Source: Hyphomicrobiales bacterium (GTDB lineage Bacteria; Pseudomonadota; Alphaproteobacteria; Rhizobiales; SZUA-8). From it: a stretch of 13,153 nucleotides of DNA. Shown piece by piece: positions 1 to 7,856 of this stretch. The position numbers and the translations under genes are program-made. The DNA lies in the NCBI GenBank assembly GCA_003232175.1, contig QILX01000329.1:1-13153 (forward strand), written 5' to 3'. The notes under the pieces were generated by a model. The model made no database searches and was not told where the DNA came from. It saw only the letters and a list, made by a program, of their open reading frames with translations. Numbering within the stretch: the first letter of the stretch is position 1; the number at the start of each line of letters is the position of its first letter.

Positions 1-20
1 TCAAATTGCATGAAGTGACA

Positions 21-1154
21 ATGGAACTCAGTCTGCTTGAAACCGTAAGGTATGCTCTTGGCGTTCTGCGCCGACGGTGGCACCTTTTTGCAATTTCCGT
101 TGTGGTAATTTCGGCAATTAGCCTGGCGGTCGCGGTGTTGCTTCCGCCAATCTATATTTCGACCGCTCGAATCCTTGTCGAATCGCAGCAGATCCCTGAA
201 GAATTTGTTCGCTCCTCGGTGACGTCTGCCGCAAACGAACGTATTCAGGTGATCCAACAACGCGTCATGACGCGTTCAAACCTCATGGCAATCGTCCGTA
301 AATTTGACATGCAGAAAGACGAACTTGCCGGTTACTCTTCGACGCAGATCGTTCAATTCATGCGCAATCGACTAACAATATCACAATACGCTTTTGAGCA
401 GGGGCGGCGGAGAGCTTCAACGACAATCGCATTTACAGTGAGTTTTGAAAACCAAAGCCCCCAGCGTGCCGCTTTGATTACCAATGAACTGGTCACCTTA
501 ATTCTCGCCGAAGATGCACGGACCAGACGTACACTCGCAACAAATACCAGCAAATTTTTGGCTGATGAAGCCAGGCGGCTGGAAAAAGATTTGAGCGATC
601 TGGAAATTCAAATTGCAGCCTATAGAGAGCAAAACAAATCAGCTCTGCCGGAGCGATTGGTTTTCAACCTAACTGAGGCTTCAGGTCTGCGTTTGAAATT
701 TTCTCAGACTGAAAACAATCTTCGTAAAACCAGGGAAGAAATAAAAATCGCCCGACTAAAGTTGGATGGATCTTTTTCCGGCTCAACGTCAACGGGCGGT
801 ATTGTGGATCAAAATCGCCTACAATTATTAAAATTGAAAAATGACCTTGTGCAAGCGAAAGCTGTTTTTTCGGCTTCGCATCCCCAAAGAAAACTCCTGG
901 AACTCAGAATTGCGACCCTTGAAAAACAGGTCCAGGAAGATGCTGTTAAAACCGCGGCCACACTGGCCGAGCAAAATAGACTGAACGATAGCGATAGCGA
1001 TGGCGTAGATGCCCCCCCGCAAGACCTTAGAACATCAGTAACTTTGGAAATCCTGCAGGACAGGGTCGACAGGTATGTCGATGCGAAAAAGGAGCTGCAA
1101 AATCAAATCAATGAATTGAATGTCGTAATCGAAAATACGCCACAGGTCGTCTGA
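21..1154 (+). CDS. GumC/Wzz-type polysaccharide chain-length protein, N-terminal part (frameshifted)
   Basis: N-terminal part of an inner-membrane polysaccharide co-polymerase, the class that sets polymer length and links synthesis to export. From the ATG at 21, a basic stretch (RRRW, residues 17-20) precedes a membrane helix at about 22-41, then LPPIY and the STARILVESQQIP block typical of the GumC branch of the Wzz family. ANERIQVI and QRVMTR follow, then a long Gln/Lys/Glu-rich periplasmic coiled-coil region. The frame ends at a TGA (1152-1154) right after ENTPQV, but the expected continuation (RLTALSR, then EAQLGERLEASQKGERFEVIEQP) is present in another frame from 1145. This is therefore one gene broken by a net -1 shift, not a natural end. 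The start is uncertain: a TTG at 6 is in frame and the frame stays open to the left edge. Neither start has a strong ribosome site. Confidence 0.85.
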   Translation: MELSLLETVRYALGVLRRRWHLFAISVVVISAISLAVAVLLPPIYISTARILVESQQIPEEFVRSSVTSAANERIQVIQQRVMTRSNLMAIVRKFDMQKDELAGYSSTQIVQFMRNRLTISQYAFEQGRRRASTTIAFTVSFENQSPQRAALITNELVTLILAEDARTRRTLATNTSKFLADEARRLEKDLSDLEIQIAAYREQNKSALPERLVFNLTEASGLRLKFSQTENNLRKTREEIKIARLKLDGSFSGSTSTGGIVDQNRLQLLKLKNDLVQAKAVFSASHPQRKLLELRIATLEKQVQEDAVKTAATLAEQNRLNDSDSDGVDAPPQDLRTSVTLEILQDRVDRYVDAKKELQNQINELNVVIENTPQVV

Positions 1155-1627
1155 CTGCCCTATCCCGCCGTCTTGATGTTAACAAAACAAAACTACAGGA
1201 CATGTGGAGCAAATATGCGGAAGCCCAGCTTGGAGAAAGGTTGGAGGCATCTCAGAAAGGTGAGCGTTTTGAAGTTATCGAACAACCGACCGTTCCAACA
1301 GAACCCGAACGCCCGAACCGGTTGTTGGTTCTGGGTCTGGGGTTAGTGATGGCATTTGGGGTTGGCGGTGCCGGTTTGGTTCTACCGGAAATGCTCGACC
1401 CCTCAATTCGCAGTGTAAATCAACTTACCTCTGGATTGGGTATTCGTCCCCTGGTTGTGATTCCTTTTTTTACGACAGCTGAGGAAAGAAAAATCAGAAA
1501 GCGGCGTCAATTTTTAATATTTTTTGTAACATTGATTATATTCGTATCGAGCATTGCTTCTGTTCACTTTTTCTATATGCCGATTGATGTTCTAGTTTCG
1601 AAAATCGCCCAGAGATTCCAGATTTAA
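1145..1627 (+). CDS. GumC/Wzz-type chain-length protein, C-terminal part (second half of the frameshifted gene)
   Basis: Continuation of the preceding co-polymerase in a second frame. Read from 1145 it gives GRLTALSRRLDV, then KYAEAQLGERLEASQKGERF and the VIEQPTVPTEPERPNR segment that in this family precedes the second membrane helix (about residues 60-80 of this piece). A further hydrophobic helix lies at about 122-143, after a basic KIRKRR stretch; the tail is short and no kinase domain is fused. A gene finder would probably report only 1202-1627, starting at an internal Met, but homology-like sequence runs upstream of that Met without a break and no ribosome site precedes it. Joined, the two parts would make about 540 residues, a usual length for GumC-like proteins without a kinase domain. 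Whether any full-length protein is made depends on whether the frameshift is real. Confidence 0.8.
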   Translation, partial: GRLTALSRRLDVNKTKLQDMWSKYAEAQLGERLEASQKGERFEVIEQPTVPTEPERPNRLLVLGLGLVMAFGVGGAGLVLPEMLDPSIRSVNQLTSGLGIRPLVVIPFFTTAEERKIRKRRQFLIFFVTLIIFVSSIASVHFFYMPIDVLVSKIAQRFQI

Positions 1628-1685
1628 TTCTAGATGTAAGATAAAAAATGAGCGTCAAAGTATTTTGATGGGATATGATTAGATC

Positions 1686-2528
1686 ATGGAACGAATAAGT
1701 GCGGCAATTGCTCGCGCAAAGAAAATCCGGGGCTTTGGAGAAAAACTTACCACTGAACATCCCGATGAAAACAATCTGGCACCCGGGGCGCCGTTGTCCC
1801 TGCCGCTTGAGGTCACCTACACAACGACCACAACGGTGCCGGTAGACCACGCTCACCTCAATGCCAATAAAATATATGCATTTGACCAGAACGATGTCAG
1901 GTCGTCACGATTTGACATGTTGCGCACTCATCTGCTGCAAATCATGGAAGCTGACGGTCTGCAGACTCTGGGTATTACATCTCCGACTTCAGCGTGCGGG
2001 AAAACCGTTATCGCCATAAATCTGGCCATGTCGATTGCTCGGCAATTCAATCATACGGTCCTGCTTGTCGATTTTGATTTGAGGCGCCCCACTGTATATA
2101 AATATCTTGGTTTGAAACCTCGGGCAGGTATAGGTGATCTGCTAGAAGGTAGAATGAAAATCAGGGATGTGCTGATTAATATTGGTGTAGATCGGATGAC
2201 GGTGCTACCGAATTTCAAACGTGTGCATGGATCTTCAGAGAAACTCATGTCCGAAACGACGAGAAAACTTGTTGAAGAACTGAAAATGAGATACAGTGAT
2301 CGAATAGTTATTTTTGATTTACCACCAGTGTTGGAAATAGACGATACGATTGCTTTTCTGCCGAATTTGGATTGCTCTCTACTTGTGGCAGCGGAGGGAT
2401 CGACGAGTATATCACAGTTGGCTGATTGCGATAATATTCTCAGTAAAATCAATAATATTGGAATTGTATACAATAAGAGTACTAATAATGATCAAAATTA
2501 CGATTCTTATTCTAATTATGTTTATTGA
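1686..2528 (+). CDS. Exopolysaccharide tyrosine autokinase (CpsD/CapB/BY-kinase family)
   Basis: Cytoplasmic bacterial tyrosine kinase that partners the co-polymerase and, by cycling phosphorylation of its own tail, controls polysaccharide assembly. Visible motifs over 280 residues: Walker A at about 99-107 (SPTSACGKT, with Pro where the first Gly of a classical P-loop stands), Walker A' at 126-134 (VLLVDFDLR), Walker B at 206-211 (RIVIFD) followed by LPP, and a C-terminal tyrosine cluster at Y272, Y275, Y278 and Y280. The first 70 residues are a variable region with a run of threonines. It lies 58 bases after the co-polymerase, so the two are probably co-transcribed; kinase and membrane activator are separate proteins here, as in Gram-positive CapAB and several alphaproteobacterial systems. 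The last 100 bases are very AT-rich. The start has only a weak ribosome site (GGGAT). Family confident; substrates other than itself unknown. Confidence 0.85.
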   Translation: MERISAAIARAKKIRGFGEKLTTEHPDENNLAPGAPLSLPLEVTYTTTTTVPVDHAHLNANKIYAFDQNDVRSSRFDMLRTHLLQIMEADGLQTLGITSPTSACGKTVIAINLAMSIARQFNHTVLLVDFDLRRPTVYKYLGLKPRAGIGDLLEGRMKIRDVLINIGVDRMTVLPNFKRVHGSSEKLMSETTRKLVEELKMRYSDRIVIFDLPPVLEIDDTIAFLPNLDCSLLVAAEGSTSISQLADCDNILSKINNIGIVYNKSTNNDQNYDSYSNYVY

Positions 2529-2531
2529 TTC

Positions 2532-2546
2532 TAGAAAATTTTTCTA
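2532..2546. repeat. 15-base AT-rich palindrome
   Basis: TAGAAAA and TTTTCTA flank a single central T, directly after the kinase stop codon. The centre is too tight for a good RNA hairpin using all seven pairs, so a terminator role is doubtful. It could be a protein-binding site or chance in an AT-rich stretch. The rest of the 170-base gap up to 2698 contains a second perfect palindrome (AGTTCGAACT, 2671-2680) and a good ribosome site for the next gene, but no promoter I would defend. Confidence 0.3.
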
Positions 2547-2698
2547 TAGTGGTTTATGCATTTAGACGAAAAAGCGTAATATTTGTAATAATACCGTGCG
2601 ACATTAGCAACATATCAACTATCTCAACGGAACGCGATTGACAGTCTACCACCGCTTGTGGCTAGTTCTGAGTTCGAACTGCGCGGAGGGGTTAAGAC

Positions 2699-3286
2699 AT
2701 GCGCATCCTACTGACAACGCTTATTTTTTCACTGATCGCAACGCTGAGCATTGCTCAGGAGATCTATCGCCTGAAAAAAGGCGATACGATAGAAGTCGCG
2801 GTGTTCCAGGAACCAAATCTTAACCGCCAGCTCATTGTTGCTCCGGACGGTCGAATTTCCTTTCCGCTCGTGGGCCGGATCCGGGCCGCCGGTTTAAGCA
2901 TTGATGCGGTGGAAAATACACTCAAAGACCGCCTCAAGAAATTCTACCAAAATGATCTGGACCTGACTGTCCTGCTTGTAAATGCGAGCGGCGGACAAGA
3001 CGAAGATAAATTCGTGCCGGTGGTCTATGTTACCGGCGAGGTCAAAAATCCCGGCCCGTTTGCCATCAAAACACGGACAACAATATTGCAGGCCCTTGCA
3101 TTGTCCGGTGGTCTGGGACCCTTTGCCGCCAAAGGCAGGATCCTTGTCAGGCGGACGTCAAAAGGCAAGGATTATGTTTTTCCTTTTGACTACCGGTCGG
3201 TTGAGAGTGGCTCTGAAATTGTTGGAAATATCACTTTGCGCCACGGTGACGTGGTTGTCGTGCCGGAGCGCGGGTTATTTGAATGA
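2699..3286 (+). CDS. Short polysaccharide export protein (OPX/Wza-like, Poly_export plus SLBB)
   Basis: Periplasmic or outer-membrane-associated export protein that passes polysaccharide from the inner-membrane complex outward. The 195-residue product has a signal peptide (hydrophobic residues 3-18, likely cut after SIA at 19), a Poly_export domain at about 21-95 (YRLKKGDTIEV, VAPDGRISFPLVGRI), and one SLBB domain from about 107 (VVYVTGEVKNPGPFAI, ALALSGGLGPFA), ending in HGDVVVVPERG. No lipobox cysteine follows the signal peptide, and there is no C-terminal amphipathic helix like the one that spans the outer membrane in E. coli Wza. It is about half the length of Wza. The start has a clear ribosome site (GGAGGGG, 2685-2691, seven bases upstream). 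Its stop overlaps the start of the next gene in ATGA, suggesting coupled translation. Confidence 0.9.
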   Translation: MRILLTTLIFSLIATLSIAQEIYRLKKGDTIEVAVFQEPNLNRQLIVAPDGRISFPLVGRIRAAGLSIDAVENTLKDRLKKFYQNDLDLTVLLVNASGGQDEDKFVPVVYVTGEVKNPGPFAIKTRTTILQALALSGGLGPFAAKGRILVRRTSKGKDYVFPFDYRSVESGSEIVGNITLRHGDVVVVPERGLFE

Positions 3287-4500
3287 ACCAAGCCGGCTGT
3301 CCAGGCAGGCGAATTGTGCCGGCCCGGCACCTGTTTTCCGGGTTGTGGTTTTGGGCTACACTTCTGACGGTCGGTATTCTACCCGCTAAAGCGCTGGACT
3401 GGAACCTGAACTCCAACCTAAGCCAAAAACTCGAATTTGACGATAATATTCAACTGTCGCCAAATTCCGGCGAAGCTGTTTTCGGGTCTACTTCCTCGGC
3501 TGGTTTGAAGGCGACGACAAAAAACAAAGTCGGCGAATTCTCCCTTGGTGCCAATTTCGGGTATACGATATTTCGCGGCGTTGACGGCAACTACGATTCA
3601 GAAAACGTCAACAATTCGGCGAACGCCAATTTTACAAAAAAAATGAAGTCGACGACGTTCAATCTTGGCGCCAGCGTTGCCCAGGTCAGTACACTGTTCA
3701 GCGAAGCTGATGATACGACCATCACCAATTCCGACACCAACAAATTAACCTATTCTGCAAATGCCAGCGCGAACAGAAAATTAAACGAAACGGACAATCT
3801 GGTCTTTTCGACCTATTTCAACCGCAGTACCTTCGATGCTGTCACCGCCGGGCTCGTCGCCAATGATACTTATGGTGTTTCGACCAGATTTACCCGCCAG
3901 GTCAACCGGACACTTTCGGGCGGCATATCCGGTGCGGTCGATATTTTCGAACCCGAAACCGGGGGAAATACGCGGTTCACCATAACGGGCAATTTGAAGA
4001 AAAAATTGTCTCAAGTGCTCAGCGTCAGCGGCAACGCCGGCGTACGGATTGTTGTGCCCAAGACCACCGTCAACTCAGCGGCAACCGGAACCGGCGCCAC
4101 CAACAGCGGCACAACAGTTGGCTATCCCTTTGGCGTCAACCTTGACTACAGTGGAAAAACCTACAGCGCGTCCGCAGGATTCAACAGCAGCGTTTCGCCC
4201 AGTTCGGGCGGTTTTTTGCAGGGGAGGAGGTCGTTCAATGCCTCCGCGTCCCACAAAATCAACGAATTTTTTCGCTTCGGGATCGGCGGCTCGTACTCCA
4301 TCACTGATGGTGTGGGGTCGGACGGCGTTTCGATAGAGCGCACCAGCTACTCGGTATCGCCGACCCTGAGCTATACCCTGACCCGCGACTGGTCGATTGA
4401 TTTTGGTTACCAATACCGGTTCCGGGACACCGGAACCACCACGGCGGATGCAAACAAGGTATTCCTGACATTGTCCAACAGCACTGTGCTGCTGCCCTAA
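3283..4500 (+). CDS. Predicted outer-membrane beta-barrel of the polysaccharide export locus
   Basis: A 405-residue protein, not matched to a named family with certainty, that looks like a porin-type beta-barrel. It has a long N-region, a hydrophobic signal core at about 19-34, and a likely cleavage site after AKA at 37. The mature part is rich in Asn, Ser, Thr and Gly, with repeated alternating polar/hydrophobic stretches separated by turn-like GN, DG and NS segments; aromatic residues cluster in the strands (for example WSIDFGYQYRFRD near the C-terminus). It resembles the outer-membrane proteins found beside exosortase/PEP-CTERM and other exopolysaccharide genes. The four-base overlap with the short OPX gene suggests that the two act together, this protein giving the outer-membrane passage the OPX protein lacks. 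That role is inferred. It could also be an assembly or modification protein. Its composition is higher in GC than the kinase gene upstream. Confidence 0.7.
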   Translation: MNQAGCPGRRIVPARHLFSGLWFWATLLTVGILPAKALDWNLNSNLSQKLEFDDNIQLSPNSGEAVFGSTSSAGLKATTKNKVGEFSLGANFGYTIFRGVDGNYDSENVNNSANANFTKKMKSTTFNLGASVAQVSTLFSEADDTTITNSDTNKLTYSANASANRKLNETDNLVFSTYFNRSTFDAVTAGLVANDTYGVSTRFTRQVNRTLSGGISGAVDIFEPETGGNTRFTITGNLKKKLSQVLSVSGNAGVRIVVPKTTVNSAATGTGATNSGTTVGYPFGVNLDYSGKTYSASAGFNSSVSPSSGGFLQGRRSFNASASHKINEFFRFGIGGSYSITDGVGSDGVSIERTSYSVSPTLSYTLTRDWSIDFGYQYRFRDTGTTTADANKVFLTLSNSTVLLP

Positions 4501-4597
4501 GGTATGTCGCAATTAATCTGATCAGCGCCAGTGCTCCATATCTTTGTTTGGCCGTATTTTACTTTTCAAAACCGGTTCCCGCATTTGGATCACCGTC

Positions 4598-4636
4598 TTT
4601 AGGTATTGGTGTCTGAACAGGTCAACCAAACCTAAA
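4598..4636. repeat. Inverted repeat in the gap before the secretion operon
   Basis: TTTAGGTATTGGT (4598-4610) and ACCAAACCTAAA (4625-4636) are complementary over 12 base pairs with one bulged A, around a 14-base centre. This is the strongest dyad in the 268-base gap 4501-4768. It lacks a following T-run on the + strand, so a factor-independent terminator for the polysaccharide genes is possible but not typical. An operator for the type I secretion operon starting at 4769 is an equal possibility. I see no gene in this gap. Confidence 0.45.
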
Positions 4637-4768
4637 TATGTCCCGATAGTTAAAATAAGAAATGAATTTTCGACTATGAATTGGGGCAAAATAGAGACCC
4701 TTGACCCATGATGTCTGAGTGCGGGGAAACCGCAGTTTTAGGCAGTTTGTGTTGCGTAAGGGTCATTC

Positions 4769-6508
4769 ATGGGACTTTCAGGATCAAATACCGTCGTTGG
4801 GGCCGCCCTGAATTCCGTTCGGCGACATTTCGTCCTGGTCATGGCCGTCAGCGCCGTGGCCAATTTATTGTTGCTCGCCGGGCCACTATTTATGCTTCAG
4901 GTCTATGACCGGGTGCTGACAAGCGGTTCCGTCCCGACTTTGTTGGTCCTGTCACTGGCGGTCACCGTTGCTTATGCCTTTTTGGGCCTGTTTGAATGGG
5001 TGCGAATGAAAATGCTGGCCCGGGTCGCGGCGATGGTCGAGGGGCGGCTTGAAGAACCCGCATTCCGCGCATCAGTGGAAGCCAATCGCCTGGGCGCCGA
5101 CGGCCAGAGGTCCGAAGATCCTTTAAAAGATGTTGAAACGCTCCGGCAATATATCGCCAGTCCCGGGCTCCTGTTCCTGTTTGACGCGCCCTGGCTGCCG
5201 TTCTTTTTGTTTATTGTCTATCTGCTCCACCCTGTGCTGGCGCTTGTCGCGGTCATCGGTGCCGTGGTTCTTATCGGCCTGACAATTCTTAACGAGCGGG
5301 CCTTAAGTGCCCAGATGAACGACATTGCAGAAGATACTTCACATCAAAACCGCCTGATCCATTCCTCCCGCAACAATGGCGAAGCCGTCGCCGCCATGGG
5401 CATGTCACCGGCACTTTTGGGTCGCCAGCAGCAGATCAAAGCCGGAATGATCGATCGGCAGATCAAAATTATCGATACCGGGTCGGGTTTTTCAACCGCG
5501 ACCAAAGTGCTGCGCATGTTGCTGCAATCGGTTCTTTTGGCTACCGGTGCGGCGCTCGCCGTTGCTGGTGAAATGTCCGCCGGTGCCATGATCGCCTCCT
5601 CCATACTCGCCGCAAGGGCCTTGTCGCCGGTAGAGCAGGCGGTTGGAAGCTGGCGTCAGTTTATTACTTTCCGCCGTGCCTGGTCGCGGCTTGGCAAGAC
5701 CCTGGGTCAGACAGCGCCAAGGGTTGCAAAGGTCTTCCTTCCTGCGCCTTCGGCCGAGCTCGCTGTAGCAGACCTGGCGCTGGTCGCGAAGGGCTGCGAG
5801 ACGCCCATTCTTTCCGGGGTCCAGTTCAACCTCGTCGCCGGAGAGGCATTGGGCGTTATCGGCCCCAGCGCGTCGGGCAAAACCACTCTGGCGCGGGCGA
5901 TTACCGGGTTGTGGCAGCCCGAGGGCGGGGAGATCCGGCTGGATGGCGCCAAGCTTGACCAGTGGCCGGCCGATACTCTTGGCCGGCATATCGGCTATCT
6001 GCCGCAGCGGGTCAGTTTGTTTGCCGGAACGGTTGGTGAGAATATTGCGCGTTTTGCGCCGGGCGTTTCATCGGAAGATGTTGTTGCAGCGGCAAAAGCT
6101 GCTGATGTTCATGAGCTGATCCTGCGCCTGCCCAATGGTTACGACACACATGTTGAGGCGGTAGACAACCAGTTGTCCGCCGGTCAGATGCAACGCATCG
6201 GTTTGGCGCGGGCGCTTTTCGGCCAGCCTTTCCTCATCGTTCTTGATGAGCCCAATTCAAATCTCGACAACGAGGGCGAGGCGGCGCTGATGCGGGCGAT
6301 TGGTGCAATGCGCAAGAAGGGTTCAATCGTTATCGTCATGACCCACCGTCCCAACGTGATTTCGGCGACCGACAAGATCCTGGTGCTCGCAGGCGGCAAG
6401 CAGGTTGCTTTTGGCGCCCGGGAGGACATCTTGAAATCCTCCAAGGCGCCCGCCGCGGAATTGAGCGATGACAAAGCGGCAGAACAAAAATCACGGGAGG
6501 CGGCATAG
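4769..6508 (+). CDS. Type I secretion ABC transporter, permease/ATPase (PrtD/PrsD family)
   Basis: Inner-membrane ATPase that drives one-step export of unfolded proteins, usually RTX proteins with C-terminal signals, through a PrtE-type adaptor and a TolC-like channel. The 579-residue half transporter has a membrane domain over about 15-310 (AGPLFMLQVYDRVL near 37-50, a classic PrtD block, and FDAPWLPFFLFIVYLLHP) and a nucleotide-binding domain: Walker A GPSASGKTT at 365-373, Q-loop YLPQRVSLFAGTV, signature LSAGQMQRI from 469 (Ala for the second residue's usual Gly), Walker B IVLDEP with D493/E494, and H-loop His526. It lacks the N-terminal peptidase-like domain of HlyB. AAGGG (4758-4762) is a good ribosome site. 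Its TAG stop shares one base with the next gene's GTG start. Rhizobial PrsDE, which exports exopolysaccharide-cleaving enzymes, is the natural comparison given the polysaccharide genes upstream. Confidence 0.95.
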   Translation: MGLSGSNTVVGAALNSVRRHFVLVMAVSAVANLLLLAGPLFMLQVYDRVLTSGSVPTLLVLSLAVTVAYAFLGLFEWVRMKMLARVAAMVEGRLEEPAFRASVEANRLGADGQRSEDPLKDVETLRQYIASPGLLFLFDAPWLPFFLFIVYLLHPVLALVAVIGAVVLIGLTILNERALSAQMNDIAEDTSHQNRLIHSSRNNGEAVAAMGMSPALLGRQQQIKAGMIDRQIKIIDTGSGFSTATKVLRMLLQSVLLATGAALAVAGEMSAGAMIASSILAARALSPVEQAVGSWRQFITFRRAWSRLGKTLGQTAPRVAKVFLPAPSAELAVADLALVAKGCETPILSGVQFNLVAGEALGVIGPSASGKTTLARAITGLWQPEGGEIRLDGAKLDQWPADTLGRHIGYLPQRVSLFAGTVGENIARFAPGVSSEDVVAAAKAADVHELILRLPNGYDTHVEAVDNQLSAGQMQRIGLARALFGQPFLIVLDEPNSNLDNEGEAALMRAIGAMRKKGSIVIVMTHRPNVISATDKILVLAGGKQVAFGAREDILKSSKAPAAELSDDKAAEQKSREAA

Positions 6509-7854
6509 TGGCCCAAGACACATCAAATCAGGCGACACCGATGCCAAAACCTCAAAGCGAAAAAGCCATGGAAAGCGCTCTGAAGCGTCTCATGATAATC
6601 GCCGGCGCCGGCGTCTTCGTGCTCATCGGTGGCCTTGGAACCTGGGCTTCCATCATGACGATTTCCGGCGCGGTGATCGCCGATGGCCGCACGGTGGTTG
6701 AAAGCAGCCCCAAGGCGGTTCAGCACCGGGAGGGAGGAATTGTAGCTGAAATCCTGGTGAAGGACGGCGACCGGGTTGAAGCTGGCCAAGCGCTGGTTCG
6801 CCTGGATACGACATTTCCGCGAACCGAACTGGCCGTGGTGGAAAAACGTCTGGTGCATCTCCTGGTCAAGGCCGCCCGGCTCACGGCGGATTATTCCGGC
6901 GCGGAAAAAATCGGTGATCCGGAGGACTGGTACGGTCTGATTGACCATCCCGATGTCGGTCTGGCGATCAGACAGGAACAAGAACTGCTGGATGCTTTGA
7001 AAGCCAAACGCGCCGCCGAGCGCCAGCAGCTGGAACAAAGGCGCCTGGCGCTGGATGAGGAATATCTCGGCATCAGGGCCGAATTGACCGCCGCCGAAAC
7101 CCAGCTTGAGTTAAACACCAACGAATTGACTGGTGTTCTGCAGCTTGCCGAAGAAGGTTTTGTCGCCAAATCACGCGTCGTGGCCATGCAAAGCGCCGCC
7201 GCCAACCTCAAGGGGCAGGTTGGCACCAGCGCCGCCTCGGCCGCCAGGGTAAGCGAACGCATAAATACAACCGCAATCGACATCGTACTGATTGATAAAA
7301 CCTCCAGGGCCGACGCTCTGGGAGAGCGCCGCAAGGTCGATGGCGAAATTCTCGGGCTGCTGGAAAAACGCCTGGCGGCGCAAGATGCGCTGGCGCGGTC
7401 GGAAATCAAGGCGCCAAGGACCGGAACCGTGCGAGCCATGATCGTGCACACCATTGGTGGTGTTGTCGGCCCCGGCGATACCGTCATGACCATTGTCCCC
7501 TCCGACGACCGGATGGTGGTGGAGGCCAGGGTTTCACCCAATGATATCGACCAGCTTCAGATTGGCCAGTCGGCGGTGGTGCGTTTTCCTGGGCTTAGTC
7601 AGAAAATGAACCCGGAAATCGACGGCACGGTGATCAATATCGATGCCGACCTGACCGAGCCGCAGAATATGAGCCCGCCCTATTTCATCGCCCGTGTGTC
7701 GGTTGACCCGTCGGGCCTTGAGGGTCCGGACAGTATCAAGCTGTTGCTCGGGATGCCGGCGCAGGTCTTCTTTGAAACCACGCCGCGCACACCGTTGAGT
7801 TTTATTCTTCAGCCCCTCACCGACCAGATCAACCGCGCCTTTCGAGAGGGATGA
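6508..7854 (+). CDS. Type I secretion periplasmic adaptor (HlyD/PrtE family)
   Basis: Membrane fusion protein that bridges the ABC transporter at 4769-6508 to an outer-membrane channel. Of 448 residues, a short cytoplasmic tail is followed by one membrane helix at about 28-47, a first lipoyl-like half (VQHREGGIVAEILVKDGDRV, 71-90), a long Glu/Gln/Ala-rich coiled-coil hairpin at about 107-300, a second lipoyl-like half (IKAPRTGTVRAM onward), a beta-barrel domain, and the PLTDQINRAFRE ending characteristic of PrtE-type adaptors. The GTG start is preferred because GGGAGG (6495-6500) stands seven bases ahead and its first base is the last base of the upstream stop; an ATG at 6541 is a weaker alternative. 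No TolC homologue or RTX substrate is encoded nearby, so both must be elsewhere. Two bases separate this stop from that of the convergent oxidoreductase gene. Confidence 0.95.
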   Translation: MAQDTSNQATPMPKPQSEKAMESALKRLMIIAGAGVFVLIGGLGTWASIMTISGAVIADGRTVVESSPKAVQHREGGIVAEILVKDGDRVEAGQALVRLDTTFPRTELAVVEKRLVHLLVKAARLTADYSGAEKIGDPEDWYGLIDHPDVGLAIRQEQELLDALKAKRAAERQQLEQRRLALDEEYLGIRAELTAAETQLELNTNELTGVLQLAEEGFVAKSRVVAMQSAAANLKGQVGTSAASAARVSERINTTAIDIVLIDKTSRADALGERRKVDGEILGLLEKRLAAQDALARSEIKAPRTGTVRAMIVHTIGGVVGPGDTVMTIVPSDDRMVVEARVSPNDIDQLQIGQSAVVRFPGLSQKMNPEIDGTVINIDADLTEPQNMSPPYFIARVSVDPSGLEGPDSIKLLLGMPAQVFFETTPRTPLSFILQPLTDQINRAFREG

Positions 7855-7856
7855 GT

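Noticed and set aside
1676..1688. ATGAT/ATCAT inverted repeat over the kinase start codon
   Set aside because: Five base pairs with a three-base centre in AT-rich DNA are easily produced by chance.
4708..4908. Small + strand ORF overlapping the start of the ABC transporter
   Set aside because: It reads the transporter's first codons in another frame, and the PrtD start at 4769 with AAGGG explains the region.
5492..5989. 165-residue ORF on the - strand inside the ABC transporter gene
   Set aside because: It is a shadow of a strongly conserved coding gene, has no recognisable domain, and its arginine/proline-rich composition is typical of antisense frames.
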